Of a stretch of DNA of 64,000 nucleotides, positions 43,872-52,629 are shown piece by piece (the first letter of the stretch is position 1; each line of letters opens with the position of its first letter). The position numbers and the translations under genes are program-made. This DNA comes from Serratia proteamaculans_D (GTDB lineage Bacteria; Pseudomonadota; Gammaproteobacteria; Enterobacterales; Enterobacteriaceae). The stretch lies in the NCBI RefSeq assembly GCF_049959315.1, contig NZ_CP188201.1, one strand, 5' to 3'. The notes below the pieces were generated by a model. The model saw nothing but the letters and a program-made list of their open reading frames with translations, searched no databases and had not been told where the DNA came from.

Positions 43872-44665
43872 AGTCGCAGCTCCCCACGCAGCACCCGTTG
43901 ATAGATCCCTTGCAGGTTGCCGACAATCTCGCTCAGACGCATATCGTCCTGCTGTTGCAGGTAAGCGCTAATGCGCTGCTCGACCGGCAGTGGGCTGTCT
44001 GCGGCCAACAGTTGCATAAACTGGTCGGCTATCTGGCGGCCATAGCGATAACCGGCCATCCGCCGGGCTTCGCGATCCAGCAGCACCCGCAGCGGCTGGG
44101 GCAAGGCCGGGTGCAACAGGCGGGTGGCCTCGCCCTGGGTTTCGTCATGCTGACGACCCTTGATTTTCTGATCCAACAGGCCGAGTGCCATGGCAAAGCC
44201 ATAAATGGTGGCGGCCGGCGTCGGCGGGCAGCCGGGAATATAGACATCAACCGGTACAATGCGATCGGTGCCGCCCCATACGCAGTAGAGATCGTGGAAA
44301 ATGCCGCCGCTGTTGCCGCAGGCACCGTAAGAGATGCTGATTTTCGGATCGGGCGACGCCTGCCAGGCGCGGATCGCCGGGATACGCATGGCGCGGGTGA
44401 CCGCCCCGGTAAACAGCAAAATATCGGCATGGCGGGGTGAGGGAACCACTTTGATACCGAAGCGTTCGGCGTCGAACAGAGGGGAAATAGCGGCGAAAAT
44501 CTCAATCTCGCAGCCATTACAACCGCCGCAGTCCACCCGGTAGACATAGGCCGAGCGGCGGATATCCTTCAGCAGGGTGGTTTTCAGCTTGGCGATACTG
44601 TCGTCGAGGGTGATCGGCACCGGCAGGCCATTTTCGTCGCGCGGGCCAATCAGTGGCGGATTCAT
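43868..44665 (-). CDS. hycG: Hydrogenase 3 small subunit HycG
   Basis: 265 residues. NuoB/PSSF-like small subunit with iron-sulfur ligands in VDCGGCNGCEIE, GACGNSGGIF and PGCPPTP. It carries the cluster that passes electrons from the HycB/HycF chain to the [NiFe] site in HycE. The last 60 residues (after GLLDQKI) are a variable tail typical of HycG/HyfI. The start overlaps the hycF stop by ATGA, and its end overlaps hycH likewise. Confidence 0.92.
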   Translation of the reverse strand: MNPPLIGPRDENGLPVPITLDDSIAKLKTTLLKDIRRSAYVYRVDCGGCNGCEIEIFAAISPLFDAERFGIKVVPSPRHADILLFTGAVTRAMRIPAIRAWQASPDPKISISYGACGNSGGIFHDLYCVWGGTDRIVPVDVYIPGCPPTPAATIYGFAMALGLLDQKIKGRQHDETQGEATRLLHPALPQPLRVLLDREARRMAGYRYGRQIADQFMQLLAADSPLPVEQRISAYLQQQDDMRLSEIVGNLQGIYQRVLRGELRL

Positions 44666-45207
44666 GAGATGACCTCCCGGGTCAAATGGCGGCCAACGTC
44701 AATGCGATCGGCCTGGGTCAGGTTTTGCTGCTGTTTGCAGGCCGGGCAGGTTTCAAACTGCGTGCGGCGCGCGGCGGTTTCTGTACTGCTTAGCCCGAGC
44801 AGCGCAATGGCATAGTCAATTTCCTTCTGCGACGCATAGGCTTTGCCACACTGGCGGCAATGGCAGATGGCAAAGTCGGCTTGCTCGTACAAGTCTTCTT
44901 TGCGCCACACCGCCAGCTCGAACTGCTGTGAAAGCCGGATGGCGGCGGTAGGGCAAACCTCTTCACAGCGGGCGCAGAAGATGCAGCGCCCGAGAAACAG
45001 CTGCCAGCGCACCGTGCCGCTGGTCAGGTCTGTGGTCATACTCAACGCATTGGACGGGCAAGCGTTGGCACAGGCCCCGCAGGCAATACACTGCTGCGGG
45101 TTGTATTCGGGTTTGCCACGAAAGTTCGGGTCGACAACCAACGGCTGGGCCGGATAGGCCACGGTGGCCGGCCCGGTTTTCAGCACTTTTTTAATCAGTT
45201 TCAGCAT
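44662..45207 (-). CDS. hycF: Formate hydrogenlyase iron-sulfur subunit HycF
   Basis: 181 residues with two 4Fe-4S cluster motifs (CIACGACANACPS and CIFCARCEEVCPT), like NuoI, plus a C-terminal zinc-finger-like part (CHCRQCG and CPACK). It links HycB to HycG within the complex. Length matches E. coli HycF (180). It lies 12 bases after hycE. Confidence 0.92.
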   Translation of the reverse strand: MLKLIKKVLKTGPATVAYPAQPLVVDPNFRGKPEYNPQQCIACGACANACPSNALSMTTDLTSGTVRWQLFLGRCIFCARCEEVCPTAAIRLSQQFELAVWRKEDLYEQADFAICHCRQCGKAYASQKEIDYAIALLGLSSTETAARRTQFETCPACKQQQNLTQADRIDVGRHLTREVIS

Positions 45208-45219
45208 GATGGGCTCCGG

Positions 45220-46923
45220 TTAGAACGGTTTGTTTTTCCGTTCGATGCCATAACGCTCAATCTCTTTGTACGGCACTATGATGGACTGGCGTTTGCGCAC
45301 GTCGACGATGGTCATCCTGTCGGTACAGGAATAGCAGGGATCCAGACTGCCGATGATCAGCGGGGCGTCGGAAACCGTGTTGCCGCGCAGCATGTAACGC
45401 AGGGTTGGCCAATTGGCGTAGGTCGCGGCCCGGCAGCGCCAGCGGAACAGTTTCTGGTTATCGCCGGTCATGCTCCAGTGGATGTCGTCACCGCGTGGGG
45501 CTTCGGCAAAGCCCAGAGCAAAGCGGTGCGGGATATAGGTGAAACCGTCCACCGCCAGCGGCCCGCTCGGCAGACTTTGCAGGCCGAACTCGATGATGCC
45601 GAGCGAGTTGAACACTTCGTGAATGCGCACCTTGAGCCGGGAGTAAACGTCGCAACCGTCTTCCACACAGAGTTCCACTGGCAGTTTGGCGTAACCGGCA
45701 AAGGGGTGATCGAGGCGGGTATCGCGGCGGTGGCCGCTGCCACGGATCATCGGACCGACGTTGCTGTAGTCACGCGCCACCTGCGGATCGAGACGGCCAA
45801 CCCCGACGCTGCGCTGTTCGGTATTCGGCGTACTGAGCAAGATATCAACCAGATCCACCAACTCACTGCGCATTTGCGCCGCCAGCCGCAGGGTTTGCAG
45901 CATGTCGTCTTTCATAATGTCGCGGCGGATGCCGCCAATCAGGTTCAAACCATAGGTTTTGCGCGCGCCGGTCAGGATCTCAGCCATCTTCATCGACTGT
46001 TCGCGCACCCGGAAGAACTGCATAAAACCGGAGTCAAAACCGACGAAATGGCAGGCCAGCCCCAGATTCAGCAGGTGGCTGTGCAGGCGTTCCACCTCTA
46101 GCAGGATTGAGCGGATCATTTGGGCGCGTTCCGGCACCTGGATGCCCATCGCGTTCTCCACCGAACTGGTGTAGGCCACGCTGTGGGTAAAACCGCAAAT
46201 GCCGCACACCCGGTCCGACAGGAAGGTGACTTCGTTGTAGCCCATGCGGGTTTCGGCCAGCTTTTCCATCCCACGGTGCACGTAGAACAGCCGGTAGTCG
46301 GCATCGATGATATCTTCGCCGTCGACGAACAGGCGGAAATGCCCCGGTTCATCCGAGGTGATATGCAACGGGCCGATCGGCACCACGTTGGCTTTGCTAC
46401 CGGCCAGGCTCTGGAACGGATAGGTTTCCACATCGGTGGTTGGCGCGGGCCGTTGACGATAATCCATGGCGTCTTTACGCAGCGGGTGGAGATCGTCCGG
46501 CCAGTCGTCCGGCAGTACCAGTCGGCGTTCGTCCGGCAAACCAACCGGGCGCAGGCCATACATATCGCGCACTTCGCGCTCACCCCAGACGGCAGCAGGC
46601 ACACGTGGCGTAACGGAAGGGAACTCCAGCGTTTGGGCGTCAACCTCGGCGCGTACCGTAATCCAGCATTTGGTGCCTTGCTCCATCGACAGCACGTAAT
46701 ACAGCGCGTAATTGCCACACAGAGTGCGTTCGTCGTTACCAAACAGCACCGACAGCCAGCCGCCCTGCTGGTAATACAGCCATTCCACCACTTCCGGCAG
46801 CGAGTTGAGTTTGACGGTCACCGTCAGTTGGTCGGCCGTTTGCCATTCCGCCGCCAACAGGGCAGCGGGAAATTGTTGCTGCAATGCCGCCAGGTAGTGC
46901 TGGCCTTGATGTTCGTTAGTCAT
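45220..46923 (-). CDS. hycE: Hydrogenase 3 large subunit HycE
   Basis: 567 residues. The N-terminal third is NuoC-like, the rest NuoD-like. Nickel ligands are in DRVCGICGFTHS and DPCYSCTDR. The tail after R536 (31 residues) is the peptide removed by HycI, as in E. coli (569). This subunit carries the [NiFe] active site and makes H2 from protons. It sits between hycD and hycF in the usual order. Confidence 0.95.
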   Translation of the reverse strand: MTNEHQGQHYLAALQQQFPAALLAAEWQTADQLTVTVKLNSLPEVVEWLYYQQGGWLSVLFGNDERTLCGNYALYYVLSMEQGTKCWITVRAEVDAQTLEFPSVTPRVPAAVWGEREVRDMYGLRPVGLPDERRLVLPDDWPDDLHPLRKDAMDYRQRPAPTTDVETYPFQSLAGSKANVVPIGPLHITSDEPGHFRLFVDGEDIIDADYRLFYVHRGMEKLAETRMGYNEVTFLSDRVCGICGFTHSVAYTSSVENAMGIQVPERAQMIRSILLEVERLHSHLLNLGLACHFVGFDSGFMQFFRVREQSMKMAEILTGARKTYGLNLIGGIRRDIMKDDMLQTLRLAAQMRSELVDLVDILLSTPNTEQRSVGVGRLDPQVARDYSNVGPMIRGSGHRRDTRLDHPFAGYAKLPVELCVEDGCDVYSRLKVRIHEVFNSLGIIEFGLQSLPSGPLAVDGFTYIPHRFALGFAEAPRGDDIHWSMTGDNQKLFRWRCRAATYANWPTLRYMLRGNTVSDAPLIIGSLDPCYSCTDRMTIVDVRKRQSIIVPYKEIERYGIERKNKPF

Positions 46924-46945
46924 TATTGATTGCCTTAATCATTAT

Positions 46946-47881
46946 TCAGCCGACGACCAGCCAGGAAACCAGCGCCAGAAAAGCCAGTCCAAAACCGGCC
47001 CAGGTGGTTCTGCCCGTCTTGAGGAAGCGCAAACGTGCCACGCTGTTTTCGAGAACCGCGATCAGCACCACTGCACACAACAGCTTGAACAGCGCCAGCA
47101 CCAGTCCAGTCAACAGCTGCGGGGCGGTGAGCTGTGCCGTCTGGCCCCAGGGCAGGAACACTCCGAGGAACAGCTGCAACACCACCAGTTGTTTGAGGCT
47201 GATACCCCATTTGATGATGCCGAGCTCGGCGCCGGAGTATTCCGTCAGCGGGCCTTCCTGCAGCTCTTGTTCGGCTTCCGCCATGTCGAACGGCAGCTTG
47301 CCCATCTCGATATAGGTGGCGAAAGCGCAGGCCAAACCGGCCAACAGCAGTGGTAGCCAGGCGTGATGCGGCAACCCCAGCAGGCTTTGCACCATGGCGT
47401 TCAGTTGAGTAGAACCGGCGACCAGAGCCGCTACCCACAAGCCCAGCAACAGGATCGGTTCAACCAAAATGCCCAGTACGGCTTCGCGACTGGCACCGAT
47501 AGCGGTGAAGGGGCTGCCGGTATCCAGCCCGGCAATGGCGAACACAAAGCGCACCACGGCGAACAGATAGATCAGGGTGATCACATCACCGATGGCGGGC
47601 AGCGGTGAGGCGGTGGTCAGCATAGGCAGCGCGCAGGCGATGGCCAGCAAGGTGCCGGTCAGTAAGTAGGGCATGGCGCGAAAGGCCAGGCCGGAAGCGC
47701 CCGGCGCCACGCTTTGGCGCTTAAGCAGTTTGGCGATATCACGGTATTCCTGTAATACGCCGGGGCCGCGTCGGGTATGTATTCGGGCACGTAGCACCCG
47801 GCTGATGCCGGCAAACAGCGGGGCAACAGCCAGTAACAGCAGGGCCTGCGCCAAACCAAGTAACACACAGGGATAGGTCAT
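46946..47881 (-). CDS. hycD: Formate hydrogenlyase membrane subunit HycD
   Basis: About 311 residues from ATG 47881 (GAGGAG six bases upstream). NuoH-like protein with about eight membrane segments; the conserved IEMGKLPFDMAEAEQEL loop that contacts the hydrogenase is clear. It anchors the soluble arm. It lies 10 bases after hycC and 22 before hycE. Confidence 0.92.
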   Translation of the reverse strand: MTYPCVLLGLAQALLLLAVAPLFAGISRVLRARIHTRRGPGVLQEYRDIAKLLKRQSVAPGASGLAFRAMPYLLTGTLLAIACALPMLTTASPLPAIGDVITLIYLFAVVRFVFAIAGLDTGSPFTAIGASREAVLGILVEPILLLGLWVAALVAGSTQLNAMVQSLLGLPHHAWLPLLLAGLACAFATYIEMGKLPFDMAEAEQELQEGPLTEYSGAELGIIKWGISLKQLVVLQLFLGVFLPWGQTAQLTAPQLLTGLVLALFKLLCAVVLIAVLENSVARLRFLKTGRTTWAGFGLAFLALVSWLVVG

Positions 47882-47891
47882 CGTTATCTCC

Positions 47892-49760
47892 TCAGGCAAA
47901 AGCCACGACCAGCAGCACCGCCAACTCTACGGCGGCCAGACCGCGGCAGAAGGCAACGAATGCGTTACGGTGTAACCTATCGCTGACCCTTGCAGGCAGC
48001 CAGCGGCGCAGTTGATACAGCGGGGCAAACATCACTCGCAGCGGCTGGGCAAACCCGGTAGCGGTGATCACCATCGCGTCTTCATGGCCGTAACCGCAGG
48101 CCCAGGCGCTGCCTTGCACCCGATGCGGTTGACGATGTGTTTGATAGCGCGCCGCGATCAACAGCGGCAGCAGCGGCATCGCCAGCAATAAAATGGCGAT
48201 CAGTGGGGTAGAAACCATTGAGCCGCTGACAGAAAGCGAATGTTCTGACGTGACGCCAATCAGGCGGGCAAACAGCGGGATTGCCCAGGGCGCTCCCAGG
48301 CCGCAAACCAGACACAGCAAAGCGGGCAGCGCATGGCTCAGCGTCAGCCAAACATTGGCCTGTACGGCATTTGCCGCAGCGCTGCAGCGTGGCGCACCCA
48401 GACAGGCGACACCAAAGACCTTGCTGACGCACATTACCGCCAGCGCACCGGTCAGGGCCAAAACCACGGCTAGCAGCGGGCCAAACAAATGACCAATAAA
48501 GCCGGGGGCTGCGCTAAAGCGGAACAGTCCCTGGTAGATCAACCATTCACTGGCAAAACCGTTCAACGGCGGCAAGGCGGCCATCGCCACCAGGCCAATC
48601 AACAGCGAAACGGCGGTCCAGGGCATCAACCGCGCCAACCCCCCCATCTTTTCCATGTCCTTCAGCCCGGTCTGTTGTTCAATGGCCCCGGCTGCCAGCA
48701 GCAATGCGCTTTTAAACAGGCTGTGGTTCAACAGATGGAACAGGCCGCCGATCAGCGCGAAGGCGGTCAATAGCGGTTGTTGCAGCGCCATGCCGACCAT
48801 CGCGCCGCCGATGCCCAGCAAAATAATGCCGATATTCTCCAGGGTGTGATAAGCCAGCAAGCGGCGCAGGTCGTGCTCCATCAGCGCATACAGCCCGCCG
48901 AAAAAGGCCGTTCCGGCAGCCAACAGCAGAACCAGTAATCCCCACCACAGTGGCGGCGTGCCCAGCAGATCCAACCCTATCTTCAGGATGCCCAGCAGGC
49001 CGACCTTCATCAGCGCGCTGGAAAACAACATGGCCGCAGAAGCGGGCGCACTGCTATGGGACTGTGGCACCCAGGCATGTAACGGCATCAGCCCGGCAAA
49101 AATGCCAAATCCGGCCAATGCCAGCAGGAATACCGCGTTACGCAATGCTTCAGGCAATGGCGTAGCGCGGATCACGCTGAACTGCAGGCTGTGGCTATGG
49201 CAATAGATCAGCGCGAAGGCGGCAACCAGCAGCAGGGTGCCCAAGCGCATCAGCAAAAATTGGCTATGGCCGGCGCGCAGGCTTTTAGCGCTCGGGGCAT
49301 GGACAATCAGGAAATAGCCGCAAAGTGCCGCCAACTCCAGCAGCAACAGCAAGGCCAGGGCGTTATCGGCCATTACCGCGGCGCTTAATGCCGCCAGCAT
49401 CAGATTGCTTAAGCCAGCCAACCGGCCACGAGCGCGCGGGTTCAGTCGGGATAAGCTGCCTGCGTGATACAGCGCGGCAAAGACTCCGCAGAGAGCCATC
49501 ACCAGCAGTAACAGGGCGTTAAGACCACTGATTTCCACCGCGTAATGCAGCCACGGCAAACGGGCGCTGTGCAGCGGCGCAAACAGCATTTGCACCGCTG
49601 CCATCAGCGAAGCGACAGCACAGAGCAAGGTGCCGCCGCTCAGCAAAGTGCTGACACGCGACCAGGGGGCCAGTAACCAACCCAACAGGGCGCAGAGTAA
49701 ATACCCGACCAGGGCCGAAGTCAGTAATAACAACGGGTCGGGCAAAAGGGCGTACATCAT
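47892..49760 (-). CDS. hycC: Formate hydrogenlyase membrane subunit HycC
   Basis: 622 residues, NuoL/M/N-like antiporter-type subunit with about 14-16 membrane segments. Conserved features include AGLMPLHAWVPQSHSSAPASA with the channel region, the long helix-linked LHLLNHSLFKSALLLAAG and FNGFASEWL-type motifs. It forms the membrane arm with HycD. The start overlaps the hycB stop by one base. E. coli HycC is 608 residues. Confidence 0.92.
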   Translation of the reverse strand: MMYALLPDPLLLLTSALVGYLLCALLGWLLAPWSRVSTLLSGGTLLCAVASLMAAVQMLFAPLHSARLPWLHYAVEISGLNALLLLVMALCGVFAALYHAGSLSRLNPRARGRLAGLSNLMLAALSAAVMADNALALLLLLELAALCGYFLIVHAPSAKSLRAGHSQFLLMRLGTLLLVAAFALIYCHSHSLQFSVIRATPLPEALRNAVFLLALAGFGIFAGLMPLHAWVPQSHSSAPASAAMLFSSALMKVGLLGILKIGLDLLGTPPLWWGLLVLLLAAGTAFFGGLYALMEHDLRRLLAYHTLENIGIILLGIGGAMVGMALQQPLLTAFALIGGLFHLLNHSLFKSALLLAAGAIEQQTGLKDMEKMGGLARLMPWTAVSLLIGLVAMAALPPLNGFASEWLIYQGLFRFSAAPGFIGHLFGPLLAVVLALTGALAVMCVSKVFGVACLGAPRCSAAANAVQANVWLTLSHALPALLCLVCGLGAPWAIPLFARLIGVTSEHSLSVSGSMVSTPLIAILLLAMPLLPLLIAARYQTHRQPHRVQGSAWACGYGHEDAMVITATGFAQPLRVMFAPLYQLRRWLPARVSDRLHRNAFVAFCRGLAAVELAVLLVVAFA

Positions 49761-50374
49761 CAGTTCGGCTCCTTGTGGGATCCAGGGACGGCCGCAAACG
49801 GCAACTCGGCGCTGAGCGCCTGCATCGCATTGCGCCTTTTCTGTTCGCTGGCGTTACGTACGTCATGGCCGGTCACCAGTCGGATCGCCTGGGTTGGACA
49901 GGTGCGGATACAGGCGGGGCCTTCGGGGCTGAAGTCGCAGAGATCGCACTTCACCGCCACGGCACGGACACCGGGCACACAATCCAGGAAGGGGCTGATC
50001 GGGCGCGGTGCTTTGGGTGCAGTTAAGGCCAGCGGGGTGTTGCAGTCCGCAGGGATCGCCAGTGGAGTGCTGCCGCCGAAACCAATAGCACCGAACGGGC
50101 AGGCAATGCCGCACAGCTTGCAACTGATGCACAGGCTTTCGTTCAGTACGATGGCGTCATCCTGATGGCGGATAGCATTGACCGGACACACCTGCGCACA
50201 GGGGGCATCTTCACACTGGTGGCACATCGCCGGCGCAGAATCGCGGGCGTTGCGGATCACCTGCAGGCGGGGTAATGCCTGCAATCCATATTGCCGATGT
50301 TCCGCGGAACAGCTCGCCATACAGGTATTGCAGCCAATACACAATTTGGGGTCCGCAATAATAAAGCGGTTCAT
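49760..50374 (-). CDS. hycB: Formate hydrogenlyase iron-sulfur subunit HycB
   Basis: About 204 residues from ATG 50374 (AGGAG five bases upstream). Four 4Fe-4S motifs are readable: CIGCNTCMASC, CHQCEDAPCAQVC, CISCKLCGIAC, and CDLCDFSPEGPACIRTC. It accepts electrons from formate dehydrogenase H. It is related to HydN but longer, and is in the hyc position between hycA and hycC. Confidence 0.92.
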   Translation of the reverse strand: MNRFIIADPKLCIGCNTCMASCSAEHRQYGLQALPRLQVIRNARDSAPAMCHQCEDAPCAQVCPVNAIRHQDDAIVLNESLCISCKLCGIACPFGAIGFGGSTPLAIPADCNTPLALTAPKAPRPISPFLDCVPGVRAVAVKCDLCDFSPEGPACIRTCPTQAIRLVTGHDVRNASEQKRRNAMQALSAELPFAAVPGSHKEPN

Positions 50375-50461
50375 GCACACTCCTTGCTTCGTCATTTATG
50401 ACGAAATCGTCAGTAAAAAATGACGCTTCGACAGTTTTCTGTCGGTGATTAACGCCGACGG

Positions 50462-50929
50462 TCAGACGGGTAAGGTTATTTTTTTCAGTGCGTCATGAAT
50501 GGCGTGGCCATCATGCAAGGAATCAAACAGGCATTGATAAATAACGGCGATCTTTTCCAGGTAATGTTCAAATACTGCCTGCATGTCGCGGTTATTTATT
50601 ACTTCGTCGATATTGCCGTTTTCATCCAGCGTGGCATGGGCGAAAGGGACAAAATTTTCCGGCTCATGGGCCGTGGCCAGATTAATCCGGTAGCAAATAT
50701 CCTGGCTGTAAAATCCTTCGCTCAACTGGATACTGACCGTAAAGTGGTTGAACAGCACAAAGCGCAGATCGTTTTCCTGCCCGTAGGTAAACTGATGATT
50801 AATCTTCTTTTTGGTGGTGGTGACCGCTTTGACCAGAGTGCTGTGATAGGTCTGCCACTGCGCCATCAGACGATTGCTTTTGTTGGCGATATAATCGGCC
50901 TGACTGGTTACTTCACTGATTGTACTCAT
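50462..50929 (-). CDS. hycA: Formate hydrogenlyase regulatory protein HycA
   Basis: About 155 residues from ATG 50929 (GAGG just upstream). Soluble; resembles E. coli HycA (153) in length, start (MSTISE, then SQADYIANKSNRLMAQWQ) and position as first gene of the operon. HycA counteracts FhlA, so it is the negative feedback arm. A sigma-54 promoter for the operon lies upstream at 50986-51001. Confidence 0.88.
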   Translation of the reverse strand: MSTISEVTSQADYIANKSNRLMAQWQTYHSTLVKAVTTTKKKINHQFTYGQENDLRFVLFNHFTVSIQLSEGFYSQDICYRINLATAHEPENFVPFAHATLDENGNIDEVINNRDMQAVFEHYLEKIAVIYQCLFDSLHDGHAIHDALKKITLPV

Positions 50930-50985
50930 TGTCCTCACTCAAAATTGATGGTCGTTGTCGAAATAGCTCCGGGTCAGTGAGTTAA

Positions 50986-51001
50986 AGCATAAAACGTGCC
51001 A
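50986..51001 (-). promoter_or_regulatory. Sigma-54 promoter of hycA-I
   Basis: On the minus strand it reads TGGCACGTTTTATGCT, GG and GC separated by exactly ten bases with a full consensus -24 box. Start is expected near 50974, about 45 bases before hycA ATG. Confidence 0.9.
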
Positions 51002-51096
51002 AACCCCGGTAAATTTCATTATTTCCTTTTAATTCAATGGTCAGAGATAAATTAAGCCACCAATCCTTTAGGGGATAAACGATTTAATGACTGACG

Positions 51097-51124
51097 ATGA
51101 CAGTCGGTTCGACAAATATGTCAT
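51097..51124. promoter_or_regulatory. Candidate FhlA upstream activating sequence between hyc and hyp
   Basis: ATGACA (51097-51102) and TGTCAT (51119-51124) form a perfect dyad around TCGACA at 51109-51114. The same TGTCGA core also occurs at 50956-50961 and, as TGTCGACA, upstream of the hydN promoter at 42967-42974. Shared occurrence near all three sigma-54 promoters suggests FhlA sites. This is inference. Confidence 0.4.
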
Positions 51125-51132
51125 TGGCGGCT

Positions 51133-51148
51133 TGGCATCATATTTGCA
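51133..51148 (+). promoter_or_regulatory. Sigma-54 promoter of hypABCDE
   Basis: TGGCATCATATTTGCA has GG and GC ten bases apart. Start would be near 51160, about 30 bases before hypA. It points away from the hycA promoter in the same 252-base region. Confidence 0.87.
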
Positions 51149-51190
51149 ACGAGAGGGAATAACGCGTTTATCGCCATTATCGGAGGCCGG

Positions 51191-51535
51191 ATGCACGAAA
51201 TAACCTTATGCCAACATGCGATGGAAATAATGCAGCAACAGGCTCGCCAAAATAATGCGCAACGGATCACCGCGGTGTGGTTCGAGATTGGCGCGTTTTC
51301 CTGCGTCGAGGCCGAATCGCTGCGGTTCTGTTTTGACATGGTGTGTCGCGACACACTGGCCGAAGGCTGCGAACTGCATCTGGCAGAACAGAAAGCGCAG
51401 TGTTGGTGCCATGACTGCCAGAGCGATGTCGAGCTGCTGTTACCGCAGGTGCTGGTCTGTCCGCACTGTAGCGGACGAAATCTGCGGGTACAGGCCGATG
51501 ACGGCTTGCAAATAAAACGCCTGGAAATTGAATAA
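51191..51535 (+). CDS. hypA: Hydrogenase nickel incorporation protein HypA
   Basis: 114 residues. Begins MHE, the nickel-binding motif of HypA, and has a zinc site formed by CWCHDC and CPHCSG. With HypB it delivers nickel to the hydrogenase 3 large subunit. GGAGG-like sequence precedes ATG. It is first in the hypABCDE operon. Confidence 0.93.
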   Translation: MHEITLCQHAMEIMQQQARQNNAQRITAVWFEIGAFSCVEAESLRFCFDMVCRDTLAEGCELHLAEQKAQCWCHDCQSDVELLLPQVLVCPHCSGRNLRVQADDGLQIKRLEIE

Positions 51536-51544
51536 CAGAGGGGA

Positions 51545-52345
51545 ATGAATATGTGCAGTACCTGCGGTTGTGCCCAGGGTGAATTGACCATAGAAGGGGA
51601 CGTGAAGGTGCCATTCCGTCCGCAACGCAATGTGCAGGGTGACCTGCATTACGGTTTGGGGCTGGCAGGCACCCATGCACCGGGTATCAGCCAGCGCCGG
51701 ATGCTGGAAATTGAAACCCGGGTGCTGGATAAGAACGATCGTCTGGCGGAGGGTAATCGCCAGTATTTCGCCGAGCAACATATTCTGGCGCTGAATCTGG
51801 TATCCAGCCCTGGCTCCGGCAAAACCACGCTGCTGACAGAAACGCTGCTGCGGCTGCGTGGTCAGCACCCGTGCGCGGTGGTGGAAGGTGACCAGCAAAC
51901 TACCAATGATGCGGAACGTATCCGCGCCACCGGCGTGCCGGCGATTCAGGTCAACACCGGTAAAGGCTGCCATCTGGATGCGCAAATGGTTCACGAGGCC
52001 GCCCGGCGTCTGGAGCTCAAGCCCCACAGCCTGCTGTTTATCGAGAACGTCGGCAATCTGGTTTGTCCGGCCAGTTTTGATCTGGGGGAACGCCATAAGG
52101 TGGCGGTGCTGTCGGTTACCGAAGGGGAAGACAAACCACTCAAGTACCCGCATATGTTTGCCGCCGCTCGGGTAATGCTGCTGAACAAGATCGATCTGCT
52201 GCCTTACTTGAACTTTGACCTGGCAGCCTGTATCGACAATGCCCGCAAGGTGAACCCGACCATTGAGGTGATTACCCTTTCGGCGACCAGCGGTGAGGGC
52301 ATGAGTCAATGGCTGGCCTGGCTGGAGAAACAGTTATGTGCATAG
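51545..52345 (+). CDS. hypB: Hydrogenase nickel incorporation GTPase HypB
   Basis: 266 residues. N-terminal metal site MCSTCGC (C4, C7, C9), then a SIMIBI-class GTPase with SSPGSGKTT, the EGDQQTTND switch, ENVGNLVCP and NKIDLLP. It drives nickel release to the hydrogenase using GTP. There is no long histidine-rich stretch of the kind found in nickel-storing HypB proteins. It overlaps hypC by 10 bases. Confidence 0.93.
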   Translation: MNMCSTCGCAQGELTIEGDVKVPFRPQRNVQGDLHYGLGLAGTHAPGISQRRMLEIETRVLDKNDRLAEGNRQYFAEQHILALNLVSSPGSGKTTLLTETLLRLRGQHPCAVVEGDQQTTNDAERIRATGVPAIQVNTGKGCHLDAQMVHEAARRLELKPHSLLFIENVGNLVCPASFDLGERHKVAVLSVTEGEDKPLKYPHMFAAARVMLLNKIDLLPYLNFDLAACIDNARKVNPTIEVITLSATSGEGMSQWLAWLEKQLCA

Positions 52346-52629
52346 GCGTTCCAGGGCAGATCGTGGCGCTGGATGAAAAGCAGCCCCAGCACGCCTGGGC
52401 CGAGGTCTGTGGTGTACAGCGGGAAGTGAATATTGCGCTGGTACGTCAGGAAGGTGAGCCCAGGGAAGCGATGATCGGCTGCTGGGTGTTGATCCACGTG
52501 GGCTTCGCCATGAGTCGACTGGATCAACAAGAGGCCGAGGAGATGCTTTCAGCACTGCAGGCGATGGGGGAAGTGGAACAGGACGTGGCGTTGTTTTTGG
52601 CGGGGGAAGGCAACCATGCATTACGTTGA
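52336..52629 (+). CDS. hypC: Hydrogenase maturation chaperone HypC
   Basis: 97 residues from ATG 52336, chosen because the mature family start is MCIGVPG, with the conserved second cysteine that carries the Fe(CN)2CO unit with HypD. It overlaps the hypB end by 10 bases and hypD by 14, indicating translational coupling. Confidence 0.92.
   Translation: MCIGVPGQIVALDEKQPQHAWAEVCGVQREVNIALVRQEGEPREAMIGCWVLIHVGFAMSRLDQQEAEEMLSALQAMGEVEQDVALFLAGEGNHALR

Noticed and set aside
43868..49760. Hydrogenase 4 (hyf) instead of hydrogenase 3
   Set aside because: Only one HycC-like membrane subunit is present, and hycA, hycH and hycI are in the hyc order; the extra hyf membrane genes are absent.
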